Below, one piece after another: positions 45,820-58,067 of a DNA stretch of 64,000 bases. The notes under the pieces were generated by a model, which saw only the letters and a list, made by a program, of their open reading frames with translations, searched no databases and was not told the DNA's origin. The translations under genes were made by a program, and so were the position numbers. Position 1 is the first letter of the stretch, and every line of letters starts with the position of its first letter. Source of the stretch: Gamsiella multidivaricata (Eukaryota; Mortierellomycota; Mortierellomycetes; Mortierellales; Mortierellaceae); NCBI RefSeq assembly GCF_025024155.1, contig NW_026251728.1, positions 310,001 through 374,000 of the forward strand, given 5' to 3'.

Positions 45820-47154
45820 ATGTCCAAGGATGTACGGCGCCTCTTTGCGGCGCAAAAGGCCGCCAAGGCTGCTGCCGGCTCACCTGTCTCTACCGGGTCA
45901 GGATCACCTTCTCTTGCATCGTCCTCGAAACGGGTGACCCATCCACTCGCAAAGTACGATCCCAAGACCTTTCGACTGACGTGCGCAATCTGTGGACCAG
46001 CTCAACCCATCAAGTCCGATAGTCTATGGAGCGCGCACTTGGTCTCGAAAGCTCACCAAGAAGCGGTCGCTAAGCTCAGGGCGGTCAAAGAGCAGATGCA
46101 GAAACGGGAAGCAGAGGCGGCAGAACGACTGCGGTTACAGCAACAACAACAGCAGGCGCAAACACAGACCCAGGGTACAAAGAGGAAAGCATCAGGAGGA
46201 TTGGTTGCATATGCAGACAATAGCGAGAGTGAAAGCGACGAGGACGAGAAGAGCAAACCAATGTCAAAAATACCAGAGTCAAAACGCGCCAAGGTTGAAG
46301 ACGATACTGTGGATCGGGAGCAAAGACAGGCGGTAGCGGATATCGAGGAAGAAGAAGAAGTTGCTATGGCAGGACTACCAGCAGGCTTCTTCGATTCCGG
46401 TGCAGGGCCTTCTGCAGATCGGGAGGGTGAGAGTGGCCATGATGGGGCTCAGGAAGAGAGTATGGATGGAGTATTACCAGCTGGATTCTTCGACGATCCG
46501 GAGCAGGATGCCAGAGTTCGAACGGAAGTTGGCGGAGCGACTGCAGATCAACAGCAGCGACAGGTCGATGAAGAGTTCAGGGCGTTGCAGGCAGAGCTGG
46601 CACGCGATTTGGAGCGGCAGGAACAACAGGAGCAGGCATTGCGGTTAAGACAAGCATCTGGTGTGTCTGCGAGCTCGAATGCGGCAGCAACGAATGGAGC
46701 AGCGGCAGCGACCGACCAGATTCCGTACGAAGAAAAGGTCGAATTGGAGGAACAGGAGTTGGAGGAGAGTATCTTGGCACGGTCTGAGGAGGAGTATCAA
46801 CTATTTATTGAGATGCAGGAGCGACTTGACGGATTGCGGGAAAAAAAGAGCCGGTTGCTTGCAAATCAGCAATACGTCTCTGCACCTTCACCTTCTTCAA
46901 GATCAGTATCGGACTCAGCAGTAAGTAAATCTACCTCCAAGGCAGGGAAACAAAAGGGCAAGTCGATTCTGGATGTTGTCAGAGAGCAGGAAAAGGCCAA
47001 GAAGGAGAAGGAGCGCTTGGCTGCAAAGGAATTTGCAAAGCTCGTCGCGGCAGGTCAAGACGACAGCACAATGGTGAGCGATGACGAGAAGAGCGGTGAA
47101 GACGACGACGAAGACATAGAGGCCATGATGGACTGGCGGGCGAGGCGGTTTTGA
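45820..47154 (+). CDS. ZNF830/CCDC16-like coiled-coil zinc-finger protein
   Basis: This is one exon of 444 residues. The start at 45820 (MSKDVRRLFAAQKAAK) matches the family's N-terminal helix; an upstream in-frame Met at 45712 is unlikely. A matrin-type C2H2 finger is visible at about residues 57-83: CAICGPAQPIKSDSLWSAH then KAH. The LPAGFFDS and LPAGFFDD repeats, each followed by acidic residues, are characteristic of ZNF830. So are the EEQELEESILARSEEEYQLF helix, the coiled coil near residues 350-375 and the terminal MMDWRARRF. Human ZNF830 associates with spliceosomes and DNA-damage responses. Middle segments are Gln- and Asp/Glu-rich with a basic NLS-like KRKASGG. Absence of introns is unusual among its neighbours. 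Confidence 0.82.
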   Translation: MSKDVRRLFAAQKAAKAAAGSPVSTGSGSPSLASSSKRVTHPLAKYDPKTFRLTCAICGPAQPIKSDSLWSAHLVSKAHQEAVAKLRAVKEQMQKREAEAAERLRLQQQQQQAQTQTQGTKRKASGGLVAYADNSESESDEDEKSKPMSKIPESKRAKVEDDTVDREQRQAVADIEEEEEVAMAGLPAGFFDSGAGPSADREGESGHDGAQEESMDGVLPAGFFDDPEQDARVRTEVGGATADQQQRQVDEEFRALQAELARDLERQEQQEQALRLRQASGVSASSNAAATNGAAAATDQIPYEEKVELEEQELEESILARSEEEYQLFIEMQERLDGLREKKSRLLANQQYVSAPSPSSRSVSDSAVSKSTSKAGKQKGKSILDVVREQEKAKKEKERLAAKEFAKLVAAGQDDSTMVSDDEKSGEDDDEDIEAMMDWRARRF

Positions 47155-47375
47155 TCACCCCCAAAGCGATAGCTGAAAATAAAGTCCGTGTTCTTTACCA
47201 TTACCACTCCTTTGGTGCTTGACAAGGCAAAGCACACATATTTAACAAAAGGATCTATAGCCTTTTTATTCGCATTACAAAGCAGCGTCATTAATGGACA
47301 AAAAAGAAAGAAGAAAAGTAAAGAGCGTAGCTACTGGCTTTTTTCTAATTGTCAATATTGCTCGACCCTCGGCGA

Positions 47376-50300
47376 TTACTCGGCACCTCGACAGATAGCA
47401 CGCGTGGTCCATGGATCCATTCCTGCCGAAATCAGATCCTGTGCTTTCGCACCAACGTTTTTGCGCCAGGCCTCGCGATTTCTATCGAGATGGCGCTGCA
47501 GAATGTAACTGTCGCCTTCATAGCCTTGATCGTAGCTCCACTCAAGGTCCACGAGAGTATAGTTCTGCTTTAGGCGTTGGCTGAGGTACTCGAGCGATCG
47601 GTCGTCATCACAGACACGCGCGTGCTTGATAACAAGACGTAGTAATGTATTCTGGCTGGACTGGAGAAAATCGCCGAACGTAAAAATATCATCGACTTTT
47701 CCGTCCACATACTGGACCTCGATCGCCCTGAGTGTGTTTGCATTTCCGGATAGTCCCAAGGTTAGCTCTCGGAGATTGACGTGCGATATCGAGAGACGAC
47801 ATAGGGTCCGATTCGTCTCCAAGAATCCTTGTACAGCCATACCCATAGACCCGAGTTTGCCAAAGGAGTGACTCTCCATCCGCAACGTTCGCAAAGTGGG
47901 ATGTTGCTGCAGGCTGTCGAGGACCATTGCACCGCCAGTCGGCGTCAACTTGTTCTCGGCGAGATCCAGGTATTCTAATCTACAGACTGGGTCTGACGCC
48001 TTCAGGGCCTCGCAAAGGAGCGAGGCCACCTCATCACTCATGCCGGTATCCTTCAGCTTCAGGATGGTCAGTCGGGAGCATGCACTCGTGAATAGATCCT
48101 TGAGCAGCATCGGGTTCGATACGCCTTGCTGGAACAACAGCGAACCGCTAAAAGAAACCATGGCGATCTGAAAGTCGGCTCGTAATGCAGCTCCTAGCGC
48201 CTGTGCTCCTGCTAGCGTACCTCTGGGCAATTCGATCTTGAGCTTTGTGAGTGTAGGGGGTGGATAGGCTGGATTAGAGATGACTCTGGCCAATGTCTCG
48301 GCAGTTTGGTCTCCGCAGCCGCTACCCATAATTACGAGAGACTCCAGCTTGCTGAGATCCAGTTCACGGACCATTCTTGCACACAACTCGTCAGATGGCT
48401 CCTGAATCCTCGGAAACACTAGTTCGATACAATGCAAGCGACGCATTAACCGGATGATGCTTTCGGTAGCGTCCAGTCCCAGCTCATCCTTGGAGTCGGA
48501 GACATCTAGACACCTCAATTGCTTCCCACTCACGACTCGTTCCAATGCCATGGCTGCTTCATCACCAAAGCCGGCGTAAGGAAGGGACAGTTTCTGCAGC
48601 TTGTCTCCCGCGGCCTCGATGATCTCACAACAGCCCAAGTCTTCGATCAAGTTTTCGCCAAGGTCGAGCTCGCGAATGAACTCCAGTTTCCTGAGCAGTG
48701 CTGCAATATATTCAACGCCGTCGCTCGGGATCCTGCAGTTATGGATTGCCAGCGTATTGAGGTTCCAGCAGTCCGAAAGTCCGTTCGTGATCGAAACTAG
48801 ACGATTCAACTTGAGAGAGACATCCTTCAAACGGAAGACGGCCAGATTCTTGCAGGCATGTAGGATGGCTTCCAGCACTTCATGGCCTTCCTTCAGAGAG
48901 ATACCCGTCAGTTCCAAAGAGCGCACCATGGGTAATTCTTTTGGGATGTTTACTCCGCGGCCTGGAATCAGATCCTTGATGTGCTTGAAGTGGAAGTAAC
49001 GAACCTTGCCGGAGACCATAATCTTGAGGACAGCAGGCAGCTTTCTCTTGCCCATGGACGCAACCTCCCTGTACTCGTGGCATGTCAGCGTCAGCTTCGC
49101 GACATTGGTCTTGTTAAGCGAGTCACCTAGGGTTCTGAGGTCCTGGAACACATAGTGACGCAGGTGTACATCGAGCTCGTTGAAGGCGCCGGCTCGAGAC
49201 ATGGCAGCCATGAACGAACCGATAGATTCGCTGGAGGACAAAACCACTGTGACGATGCCGAACCGCTTGTCGAAGTCGCCTCTGTTCAGCACGATCTCGT
49301 TCTCGAACGCGTGGTCTTGTCTCTGGTGGTAAGTGGAGCGGTAATGGTCCAGGCAGATCCATTTAACATGGCCGTTCCCGTCCACTGTCCTGAACAAATT
49401 ACCGAGAGCACGATCCTGATCCTTCCTTTCCAGGAACGATGCCAACCGCCGGAGATCCGCGCCTTCGATCTGTACAACATCGTCCAAATGATCATGCATA
49501 GACTTGATACTGTCCATCTTTGTCAATTGTCGAGTGTTGTCGTCGCTTGCGAGGCTACCGCCATTGTCCATACCTGGCACATTATAGTCGAGCGTGCGCT
49601 GATAGGCGGTCAAGTATTGGATAGAGACCGCGACCTTTTGTTCCAGGTTATCAGTGAGATGGTCCGGTAGATCCACGGCGCTTATGGTGGACAGCGCTGG
49701 GATGGCTCCACTCGCTAGTTTAATGCCTAGCTTGAGCGCATGGAGGAGACGCAAGATATGGGGACCGTACTTGCGAAAGAACTCCTTGGGACGCGTGATC
49801 TCGTATCCTTCATGTCTTGCGATATGGATATGGTTCAAATTGTGGGGTCCAGACGGGGTTGTGTGGGTACCACACTCGCAGAGGAAGTAGAGCCGGAACT
49901 TGACGTTTGCGTATCGGCTGATGATCAAGGAGGGATTGAGCCCCTGGTAGGCGACCTCGGGAAGGACGATAAAGAGCCGAGGCAGCGTGTACTCATGCAG
50001 CTCGAAGGTCTGCGCCAAAACCGCCTCCGTCTTTGCTAGCAAGATGTCCATCTTGCTTAGGATCTGGCGCTGGAGCCCCGTGTTGTTTTTCTCGAGCATG
50101 ACCAATTCTGAAAGTTTGGCATCGGACATCTGCACGCTCTGCTGGAGTTTATCGAGCTGTGATTGAAGATTATTCAGTGCATTTATGATAGCCTTGCCAG
50201 ACTGGCTGGTTTCCTCGCTCTGCTCATTCAAGCCGACAAATAATGGTTCGCCGCCCCGAAGGCGGAGTGATTGCTGGTCAGTCCCGGTCTGGAAGGGTAA

Positions 50301-50699
50301 GGGAGCACCCAGCTCCTGGCTTGCCACTTGATGGTCAGGAACGACATCCAGTAACTCTCCAGGATAGGATGCAATCCTTGTGGGGAACAATCTATTTCGA
50401 AGTAAAAGAATTAATAAACAATCAGTTTCCCAGGAACTCCTTCGTATGCAGACCATGATGCGCCATTATGCACTGAGGCGCAGGTTGTTTAGACGGTGCG
50501 ATACTTGCCTCTCTTGGTGCTCGTTCTCGAGAAAGGGTACTGATGTACCATGGAGCTCGAACTTGTCTCCAAAGTGGAAGAATGCGTCCCGGATATCCTC
50601 CAGCAGGATGTACGAACGGCCATCACTTCCTTCTCGAACAGGGATCTTCTTGACTACCTCGTTCAATTGAACATTTTGGAACACTTGTGGCATATCCAT
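47376..50699 (-). CDS. Large leucine-rich-repeat protein with N-terminal conserved module (NLR-like architecture)
   Basis: Two exons (complement of 47376-50391 and 50509-50699) give 1,068 residues. The intron is GC-AG: the GCAAGT donor at 50508 is required to join EHQE to RLFPTRIASYPGELLDVV in frame. Residues 1-90 form a compact module. A coiled coil follows (about 115-190, LQSQLDKLQQSVQMSDAKLS), then an alpha-helical region (LYFLCECGTHTT; HIARHEGYEITRPKEFFRKY). The C-terminal half carries many LRRs, for example LRKLEFIRELDLGENLIEDL and CRLEYLDLAENKLTPTGGAM. I recall similar multi-copy proteins from Mortierellaceae but cannot verify it. No NACHT/NB-ARC P-loop is visible. A role in recognition or signalling is inference. 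The start is the first ATG of the spliced frame. Confidence 0.78.
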
Positions 50700-51841
50700 T
50701 GGAAGAGCGCGCCGCGCCTATGCTCGCGAACTAGGCACAGTCGACAGGGCACACGAAGATGTTTGACTTGAGCGAGTTTCGGAAGAGGGTTGGTGAAAGA
50801 GGAGATGGGGTATGCGGATAGTGAACCAGTGAGGTTGAAGAGGACTGGGGAAGATGAAAGGGATAACGTATGTGAATGAAGATGACAGGGGAGGGGGTGG
50901 TAGCGTTGCTTGCCTGTAGGTGTGCCCTTTACTCTTTGGCTGCCGCTTCGCTGCTGTCGTGGTTCGGTCTCGACCAAACACCGTTCCTAATATGAGAAGT
51001 GCCTGCTCCTTTGTGGTCCCTCCACTCACTTCTGTTCCCGCTCTGAGAAAAGGCGGAGTGAAGTTGGTGGGCAGTGGAAGTTCACAGGAGGGCAAGAGCA
51101 GACACAATTCCCGAGGCGAGGACACGAAACGTTACAGGCCGAAGGTTGGAGGTCAAGAGCAAGGGAAGGAGCAGACTTTGGTTCCGACGAAGGGCCTCTT
51201 TTATACCCTCAGCGTCCCCGAGGAGGATGGATGAGGGAAGTGAGGCAATGCGTGTGTGTGCAATGGGCTCCATGGGCCCTTTATTTGAGGGAGTACAGCA
51301 TGACAAAGAATATATCTGAACGTCGTTAGCCTTCCTGAGTGTGTGTCCAAATGTACAGGGGTCCTATATATTCATTACGCGCAAGGATTCATAGTTAACT
51401 ATGATGAAGCGATTGCATAAGCTGGGAGGTAGACCATCACCAAGCTAGGTCGGAAAGCGTGCGCGCGCAGTCCATTGAAGCCATGAGTAGACTAGGCAGG
51501 GAGAGAATGGGAGGCACACAGCAGGCACCGTAGGTAAGCAAGGAAGCGGATGCAGTGCACCACACAGAGCGGACAAAACCTTCTCAGATGCAACTGCGGT
51601 TGTTTGGTGGTCCCTGGCCGAAGATGTTTTTCAGGTACGGCCACTGCTCTCAAGGCTCATTGTAATTATACTCTTCCCGTGATATCGTGGCAGGCTGAAT
51701 ATGAAAGCAGTGTGTGGTGCTCATCATCGTCTTCTCTTCGTTCCTCTCCATCCGACCTTCTTTCTCATCCCCTCTCTCGACTCGATCCTCCCTCCACTCC
51801 ACGCTCAAACTCTCATATATCCACTTCACAGATATAATTAT
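50700..51841. promoter_or_regulatory. Divergent 1.1-kb region between the LRR gene and the ArfGAP gene
   Basis: This region contains the 5' leaders of two divergently transcribed genes. Short open frames occur but no splice-joined or recognisable peptide. The last 150 bp are CT-rich (TCTTCGTTCCTCTCC) ahead of the ArfGAP start. Regulatory content is inferred from position only. Confidence 0.35.
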
Positions 51842-53740
51842 ATGCCGACCATGACAGTCTCTGAACCAACCAAGCAGGAGACGCTCGACTTTTTCAAGCG
51901 CCTTAAGTCACAGCATGCCAACAAGGCAAGTCCTCAGGAATAAACCATCGCAGGCGAGGGATATATCTGGGGGATGGTGGAAAGCTCTGAGCAATCCATG
52001 GCCTTAATTGACCATCGCCATCGTCTTCTGCACCCTGCTGGCACCCTTCTGCACCTTCAATCGACCACAGAGCCACAGATCGTATCAGCCTTCTAGATCA
52101 TTGTTAACATTTTTGTGCTATTGCTCTCTCCCCTATATTTAATAGATGTGCGCTGACTGCAATGCAAAGAACCCCGACTGGTGCTCTATTCCCTTTGGTA
52201 TCTTTCTTTGTTTCGATTGCAGCTCTGTCCACCGCAACCTCGGCGTTCACATCTCATTTGTCAGGTACCATTCTCTATTCTCTACTTTGGGATTGTCGCA
52301 ATGCCTGACTTCGGTAATAATATTCTTACCTGGATTCCGTCACACTGACAGTTGTTTTTCAATTCTCTGATGATGTTACTATTGCAGATCTTCGTTGCTG
52401 GACTCTTGGACATGGGATCAGCTTCGCACCATGAAGGTTGGTGGTAACGCCGCATTGAATGAGTTCTTCAACAAGTCGCCAATGGGGAGTAGCAGGGATG
52501 CAAAGACGAAATACACCTCCAAGGCCGCTGTTGCATACAAGGAAAAACTGGAGCAGCGTAAGGCAGAAGACGCGATCAGGTATGAACGAGTCTCCGATAA
52601 GCACTCATGGATAACAAGATGTATTAACGGCTGCCCTGCATAACATCAAGACTGCATTTATCTAATCGACAAACGCAATTGTAAACACCAACGACAGCAA
52701 TCCTGGCCGTCTCGTTCCTGAGGCTAACGCGGCTAAGCCAGTAGCATCCTCCGTCGCCTCTGTCGCCGACGAGGATGATTTTTTCAACACCTGGAACGAG
52801 CCCAAGAAACCTTCCTCAGGGACATCGACACCCACGTCTTCCTCGACTCCTCCTCCTGTCTTGGGCATGGGCGCCTCATCTCCAGCGACATCATCTCCTC
52901 AGCGTGCTGGACTGGTGCGCCCACAGCGATCGACTTTGACTGCCAAGAAGCCCACCGTTGGTGCTTCTAAGCCCATGAAGCTGGGCGTCAAGAAGGTTGC
53001 TGGCGTGAATTTTGAGGAGGCCGAGACTAGAGCGAAGGCCGAGGCTGAAAGGATTGCTGCCTTGGGAGCTGAAGCTGCTGAGCAGGAGAGATTGGAGAAG
53101 CAGGCTGCTGCTGAAAGGGCGGCTCAACGTGCAACAGAACTGGAGAGCACAAGGAACCAACCACAATCAGCCCCGAGCCTTGTCAACTATTACCAAGCTA
53201 ATTCTGCAGGAGATACCCCATCAAGGGCCAACGAGGATGGACTGGCCCGTCTCGGAATGGGCATGGGTCGTATGGGTTTCGGTGCTGCTCCTTCAAGCCG
53301 TCCCTCAAACAGCTACGTTTCAAAGCAACGTATGAAATCTAATCTGTTTCCAATCTCAATTGAGTCGTCTGCTGCAGCATCCGTAACTGCATTCATGTTG
53401 TCTGACCGCCTCCCATCCAATTTCTTTTAATACGATAGCCGAATCGACGACTGCTCGCGAAAAGTTTGGTAGCCAAAAGGCCATTTCTTCTGACCAATAT
53501 TTCGGTCGCAACAACTACGACTCTAAGGCACAGTCAGAAGCCCAGAACCGTCTTCAGGCATTCTCAGGAGCAACCGCTATCAGCAGCAACCAATATTTTG
53601 GTCGCGATGAGGCCGGGCCCCAGGAGGAGGAGGTTGACCAGCTTAGCGCTGACTTTGCTGCTCTTGGAAACGCAGTGATGAAAGGCGCCGATCTTCTTAA
53701 CACGGTCCTCAACGACATGACTTCGCACTACAACTACTAA
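51842..53740 (+). CDS. GLO3: ArfGAP2/3-type Arf GTPase-activating protein (Glo3)
   Basis: Five exons (51842-51925, 52146-52264, 52388-52579, 52698-53329, 53439-53740) give 442 residues. The zinc finger is C30-x2-C33-x16-C50-x2-C53 ([15 protein letters not shown]). The arginine finger is Arg58 in [14 protein letters not shown], and [14 protein letters not shown] follows. The C-terminal Glo3 motifs are present: [18 protein letters not shown] and a second [11 protein letters not shown]. Glo3 stimulates GTP hydrolysis on Arf1 during COPI retrograde Golgi-to-ER transport. A basic, Ala/Glu-rich helix ([18 protein letters not shown]) lies in the coatomer-binding middle. Intron 1 has a GCAAGT donor: ANK joins MCADC in phase 0, and no GT donor fits. 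Confidence 0.93.
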
Positions 53741-53948
53741 GGAACGCGGGCGTTTTGATCCTGAATCTTTTGTCGCTTCTATGCCTGGAGTCCACATCGC
53801 ATGTTTAGACCTGTCTGCTTTTCTTTAGAGATAGAATTCCGTTTTGTTTGTAGTACCATAATTATTCCCTTACTCTCCTGTGGATGTCATGTTTAGATTC
53901 AGATTGAAGCGTTAATCATATTAAAAACCGCAGTATGTTTATTTCCCT

Positions 53949-54674
53949 CTATGCCTTGACTTGTGATGCGACATGCTCCGTCGTTGGCGTGTACTTGACC
54001 CAGTTCCACTTAAGTCCTCCGCGGATCTCGACGGGCTTGCCTTCGTTCAGGACCTTGCCCTTCCAAACCTCGACACCATATGCCTTGCCGTGATCCAGTT
54101 CTGGTCCACGAAGCTTGACAGAGGTGACTTTGTAATAGCAATCCGTGAAGCCCTTGCTGATCAGCTTCGTTGTTGTCTATGTAGGACAGGATCACAGCGA
54201 GTTATAGGTTGTGTGAATATTCATCTCCAGTCCTTGAACTTTACGCCTTCATATCCTGCAGATCCAATTGATGTCCATTGAGTAATGTATTGAATCGAAG
54301 ATGCCAGCACCATGCTCGTCGCGTTCCTGAATTCCCGACACACTGTGAAATATCCTTCGACGCCTCCAGATCAGTTCGCAACTGAATAGATCCTGCTTGA
54401 TATTGTTGAAATGATTATTTTTCCTCGTCCAAACGGATAATCTCCAAAGCGGAGAAGACTACCTATATCCTGCTGTCGAGTGTCCATTCTGACGTCCAGT
54501 GGTTCTAGTTGCCGGAGCGAGTGCCTAGGTCGAGCCACTTACGATGTTCTCTCCGACACCGCTGGCGTCCATGACCTTCAGCGCCCGGTAAAGGGTCTTG
54601 GGCTGTGTCGACTTTATGATAAAAGGCAGCGCATTGGTAGACTTTGTGAGAATTTCCTTTGCAATAGCAGACAT
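53949..54674 (-). CDS. Mitochondrial small-subunit ribosomal protein mS34
   Basis: Two exons (complement of 53949-54176 and 54543-54674) give 119 residues. The match to MRPS34 is in CYYKVTSVKLRGPELDHGKA followed by YGVEVWKGK, equivalent to CYYRIT..LDHGKAWG in animals. Exon 1 carries LYRALKVMDASGVGENI, equivalent to the FGVGR helix. The 366-bp intron uses GTAAGT..TACATAG and is long for this window; nothing coding is seen in it. mS34 sits in the body of the mitochondrial small subunit. The gene is head to head with MAD1, 217 bp apart. Exon 1 is the least certain part, since the N-terminal match is weaker. Confidence 0.75.
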
Positions 54675-54891
54675 GATGGATTATGTCAAGAGTAGTGAGG
54701 GCAGGAGAGGTAAGCTGAAGGATGATGCTCAGGACACCCGTCTTTGTTTTTGTTTAAGCGCCGGCATGACTGTTTGGAAAGGCTCCACGTGAGACTTTCC
54801 ATTTCCAAAAACCGCTGGTACCACAGACAGCGCTCCTGTCGCGCCTTGCTCCCTTGTTCCCTCATCCCATCGCCATTCAGCGCCACTTGAC
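54675..54891. promoter_or_regulatory. Divergent region between mS34 and MAD1, probable shared promoter
   Basis: 217 bp separate two start codons pointing outward. No gene or TATA element is seen. Shared regulation is inferred from the spacing. Confidence 0.35.
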
Positions 54892-57800
54892 ATGAGTCTG
54901 CCAAACGGCGATCCCAACTCGCCGCACCGCTTCATGGGTAATTCTGCACCACAGCGATCTACACCAAGTAATGGTCAGGAGGTCAGGATGCCATTCTCTC
55001 AGAAACTCACTGCAGGCGCCACGTTGACTCCAGAATCTCCTCGCGCGGCGTCTTCCACTTTTATGTGCCAACAGGCTGGGTCAGAATTGGAGAATGTTCC
55101 AGCGTCGATGGTAATCAGTTGAATTTGAAGCACAAAGTGCCATGGGACACTGTTCTCGACATCAGTCGAGGAAGGAGTTGTCCCCTACAGCATACTGACT
55201 ATGACAACAATCGTCTTGTTTGTCAACCACTGTAGGGTCTCTTTGACCGAGTCTCGCCATCTTGGAGCAGAGGCTCGAATGCAGCACTGGATCAGGAGAA
55301 TGCCATTCAGTACTCCAGGATAAGGGGGCGCGTAATTGAACCCGAAGGTACTCATGCTGAGACTTATCAAAGGAGGTCATGGAAATCAGTGAAGAGGACT
55401 CGGCACTGAGAACCAATGTTGCCTGCCTCTTTAACATTTTCATTAGAGTACGAGCAGACGCGCAAAAAACTGAAGGATACGCAGTATGAGCTCTCGAGCA
55501 CGAAAACAGAGCTGGAGCGAAAAATCATTACTTTGGAGCAGGCCGCCAGGGAATCAGAGATCCTCAAAAAGAAGCTGATGAGCAGGGTGGATTCTTTGGA
55601 AAGCGATCGACGGTTTTTGTTCGAGCAGGAAAAGAGCCTGAATAAGAAGTACCAGGCCCTTGAAGAGTCGTCCATAGAGTTCAAGGTAAGGTTTTACGCG
55701 CTTGATTCGCATTGCATTTGAAAACAAACAGAATCAGGCCCTCAGACTCACCAACAACACCTCGCCCTTTGTTAGACATCTTCAAACGAAATCATCAAAA
55801 ATCTTCGAGAAGAGAACATGGATCTCAAGGAACGTCTTTCGCAACTCCGGGAGACGAGTCGTGCTACAGAAAGCGAACTTTCTCACAGGGTCAGAACCTT
55901 GACGGCATCATTGACGCACCAACAACAGACATTGGCCGAGAGTCAGGGCACCACCCAGTCGCAGAGCAGCCTTGCGGAGGAAAAACATCGACAGCTGACG
56001 GAGGCGCTGATCAGGATCGGCGAGCTCGAGGATCAGAACAGGCAGCTGCGAATCAATGAGCAAGGACTGGAGGATGTTGTCCGCGTGGAGAAAGAACTCA
56101 AGAACCAAGTCGCATATATTAAACAGCTAGAGGGCATCAATCGGCAGTTAACGGCGGACTGTAAGCATTACAAGGAGATGTATAGGAATGTTGAAGTACT
56201 CAAGGAGGAGAAGACTGGATTGGAGCAGAGGCTAAAAATGCTGGAAAGTCTTCGCGATAAGTGCGGTATGCTGGAAGTGCAGAAGGAGGTTCTCCTCAAG
56301 GAGAAGGATCAATGGTAATTTGCACTCGTCCAGCTATGGTATAGAATGGGGACCTATTTTGTAAAGTCAAAGACTAATTGTCTGGTACTGTTGTCTTATT
56401 AGGACCGCGTTCTTGGAGTCCTCCGACATAACGGATTTCAACTCGCCATATGATCTCGCCAAAACCATTGCTAGTCTACGTGCAGAAAAGGCATCATTAA
56501 TAGAAGTCAAAGGCGAGTTTGAGGCGGCCTTGAAATATCGCGATACACAGATCAAACAGCTGGAAGCGCAGATCGAGAAACTGAAGTACACTCTTGTCGA
56601 ACAGGAGGAATATTGCAGGAAACAGGCATTCATTGCACGACAGCACGAACGGTCCAAGGAGCTTGCGCTTCGTCAAGCTGAGAGTCTTAGGGAGCAATTG
56701 GTATGTTTATTGCAAGACGAATGCTTTTTATCCTTAAGCCATCATTATTACGCATTCCGACTTTGAAATTGAGCTATTCTTTTGCCCCTCTTCATAGAAA
56801 TCATACGATACCGAAGAAGCGCAGTTGATGGGAGGGTCGTACGACAGCCAGAAGACAGCCAGGATCGAGCAACTTGAAAAACTTGTTCAGGAATATCATC
56901 AGAAACTCGAGAGTGCCATCTCCTCAGTAAGCAATGAAATGCAATCCGAGCAGCCATCAGCAGAATCCGTGAGGAGCTTCGAGTTACTGCGGGCAATGCA
57001 AGAGGAGAATGCCGCGACGTTCAGCCAACTGAACAACGAAAAGCAAACCTTGTTTGATGGTAAAGAACTAGCGCACACCTTTGTGGTTGGTTTGAAGACG
57101 AGGATCCACGGCAGAGTTTGTATGCTAACATGTTTGCGCGTTTTTTGGTCGATAAATTTTAGTCAAGTTGCAGCTTGAACAGGAAATCCAGCTTTTGCGA
57201 AAGGAAAACGCTTCGTTGGACGCCAAGGTCCTGGAGCACGAAATGGCAATCGGGGCAGGAGCATTCAATCCTGCGGCCTCGCGCGTTCTGGAGTTGAAGG
57301 ACAGTCCCGCCTCGCGGCACCAAGCCATCCGTCAACACATCCTTGACTCTTTGAAGGAGGAGAATAGTGCGCTTTTGAAGGCCGTAGCGCAATTGCAACA
57401 TCAGCTACAGTATCATGCAGAATTGCAGGCAAACGACAGTGACGATCAGGAGGTGGCTCTTCAGGATGAAGGACTTATTCCTGCAGCCAGTTATAATCGT
57501 CTCAAGGCAGATCATGAACGGCTACAGGACGAATTGGCTGAGAACGTAAAGCGCTCAAAACGTCTCAAAGAGGTATGCTTTCAGGATTGCAAAAGTGTAT
57601 TTCTACACTGTATTTGTTTGCGCTTATTAATTAACGATGCGTTGTGTCTATATCTTCATTAGTCATGGACGTTGAAGGCGGACGAATTCTTGGATGCTGT
57701 CCGGTCCTTGCTGGGTTACAAGGTCAACTTTCTGGACAATGGCCGTGTTGAATTGATCTCTATCTACAGCCCTGAAGATCAGCAGTCCTTAATTTTCACT

Positions 57801-58067
57801 TCAGGGCTCCATGACGAGGGAACCATGCAGCTTGTGGGCTCTGGCAGCCAAAAGTACATGGAAGAGCACAAGGAGACGTTTGAGCACTGGGTCAACCAAC
57901 TGGGCAGCATCCCTGCATTCCTGAGTCGCATCACATTGGACTTGGTGGAGCAACAAGCGCAAGAGCAATTGCAGCAACAGGAACCTCAGCGAGTATTCCA
58001 GACGCCGCGATACCCACGTCTCGATGAGGACAACACGCAAAACTCTGACATGATGATGGATATGTGA
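54892..58067 (+). CDS. MAD1: Spindle assembly checkpoint protein Mad1
   Basis: Eight exons give 827 residues: 54892-55110, 55236-55347, 55447-55685, 55776-56314, 56403-56700, 56798-57059, 57163-57572 and 57663-58067. About residues 110-690 form a near-continuous coiled coil (LEYEQTRKKLKDTQYELSST; QLTEALIRIGELEDQNRQLR). The conserved NPAASRVLELKDSPASRH precedes it toward the C-terminus. The Bub1-binding RLK motif is KRSKRLKE at about 690. The RWD-like head is FLDAVRSLLGYKVNFLDNGR to HWVNQLGSIPAFLSRITLD. Mad1 recruits Mad2 to unattached kinetochores and catalyses mitotic checkpoint complex formation. The Mad2-interaction motif is not obvious by eye. The second exon (residues 74-110) is the weakest part of the model. 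Confidence 0.9.
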
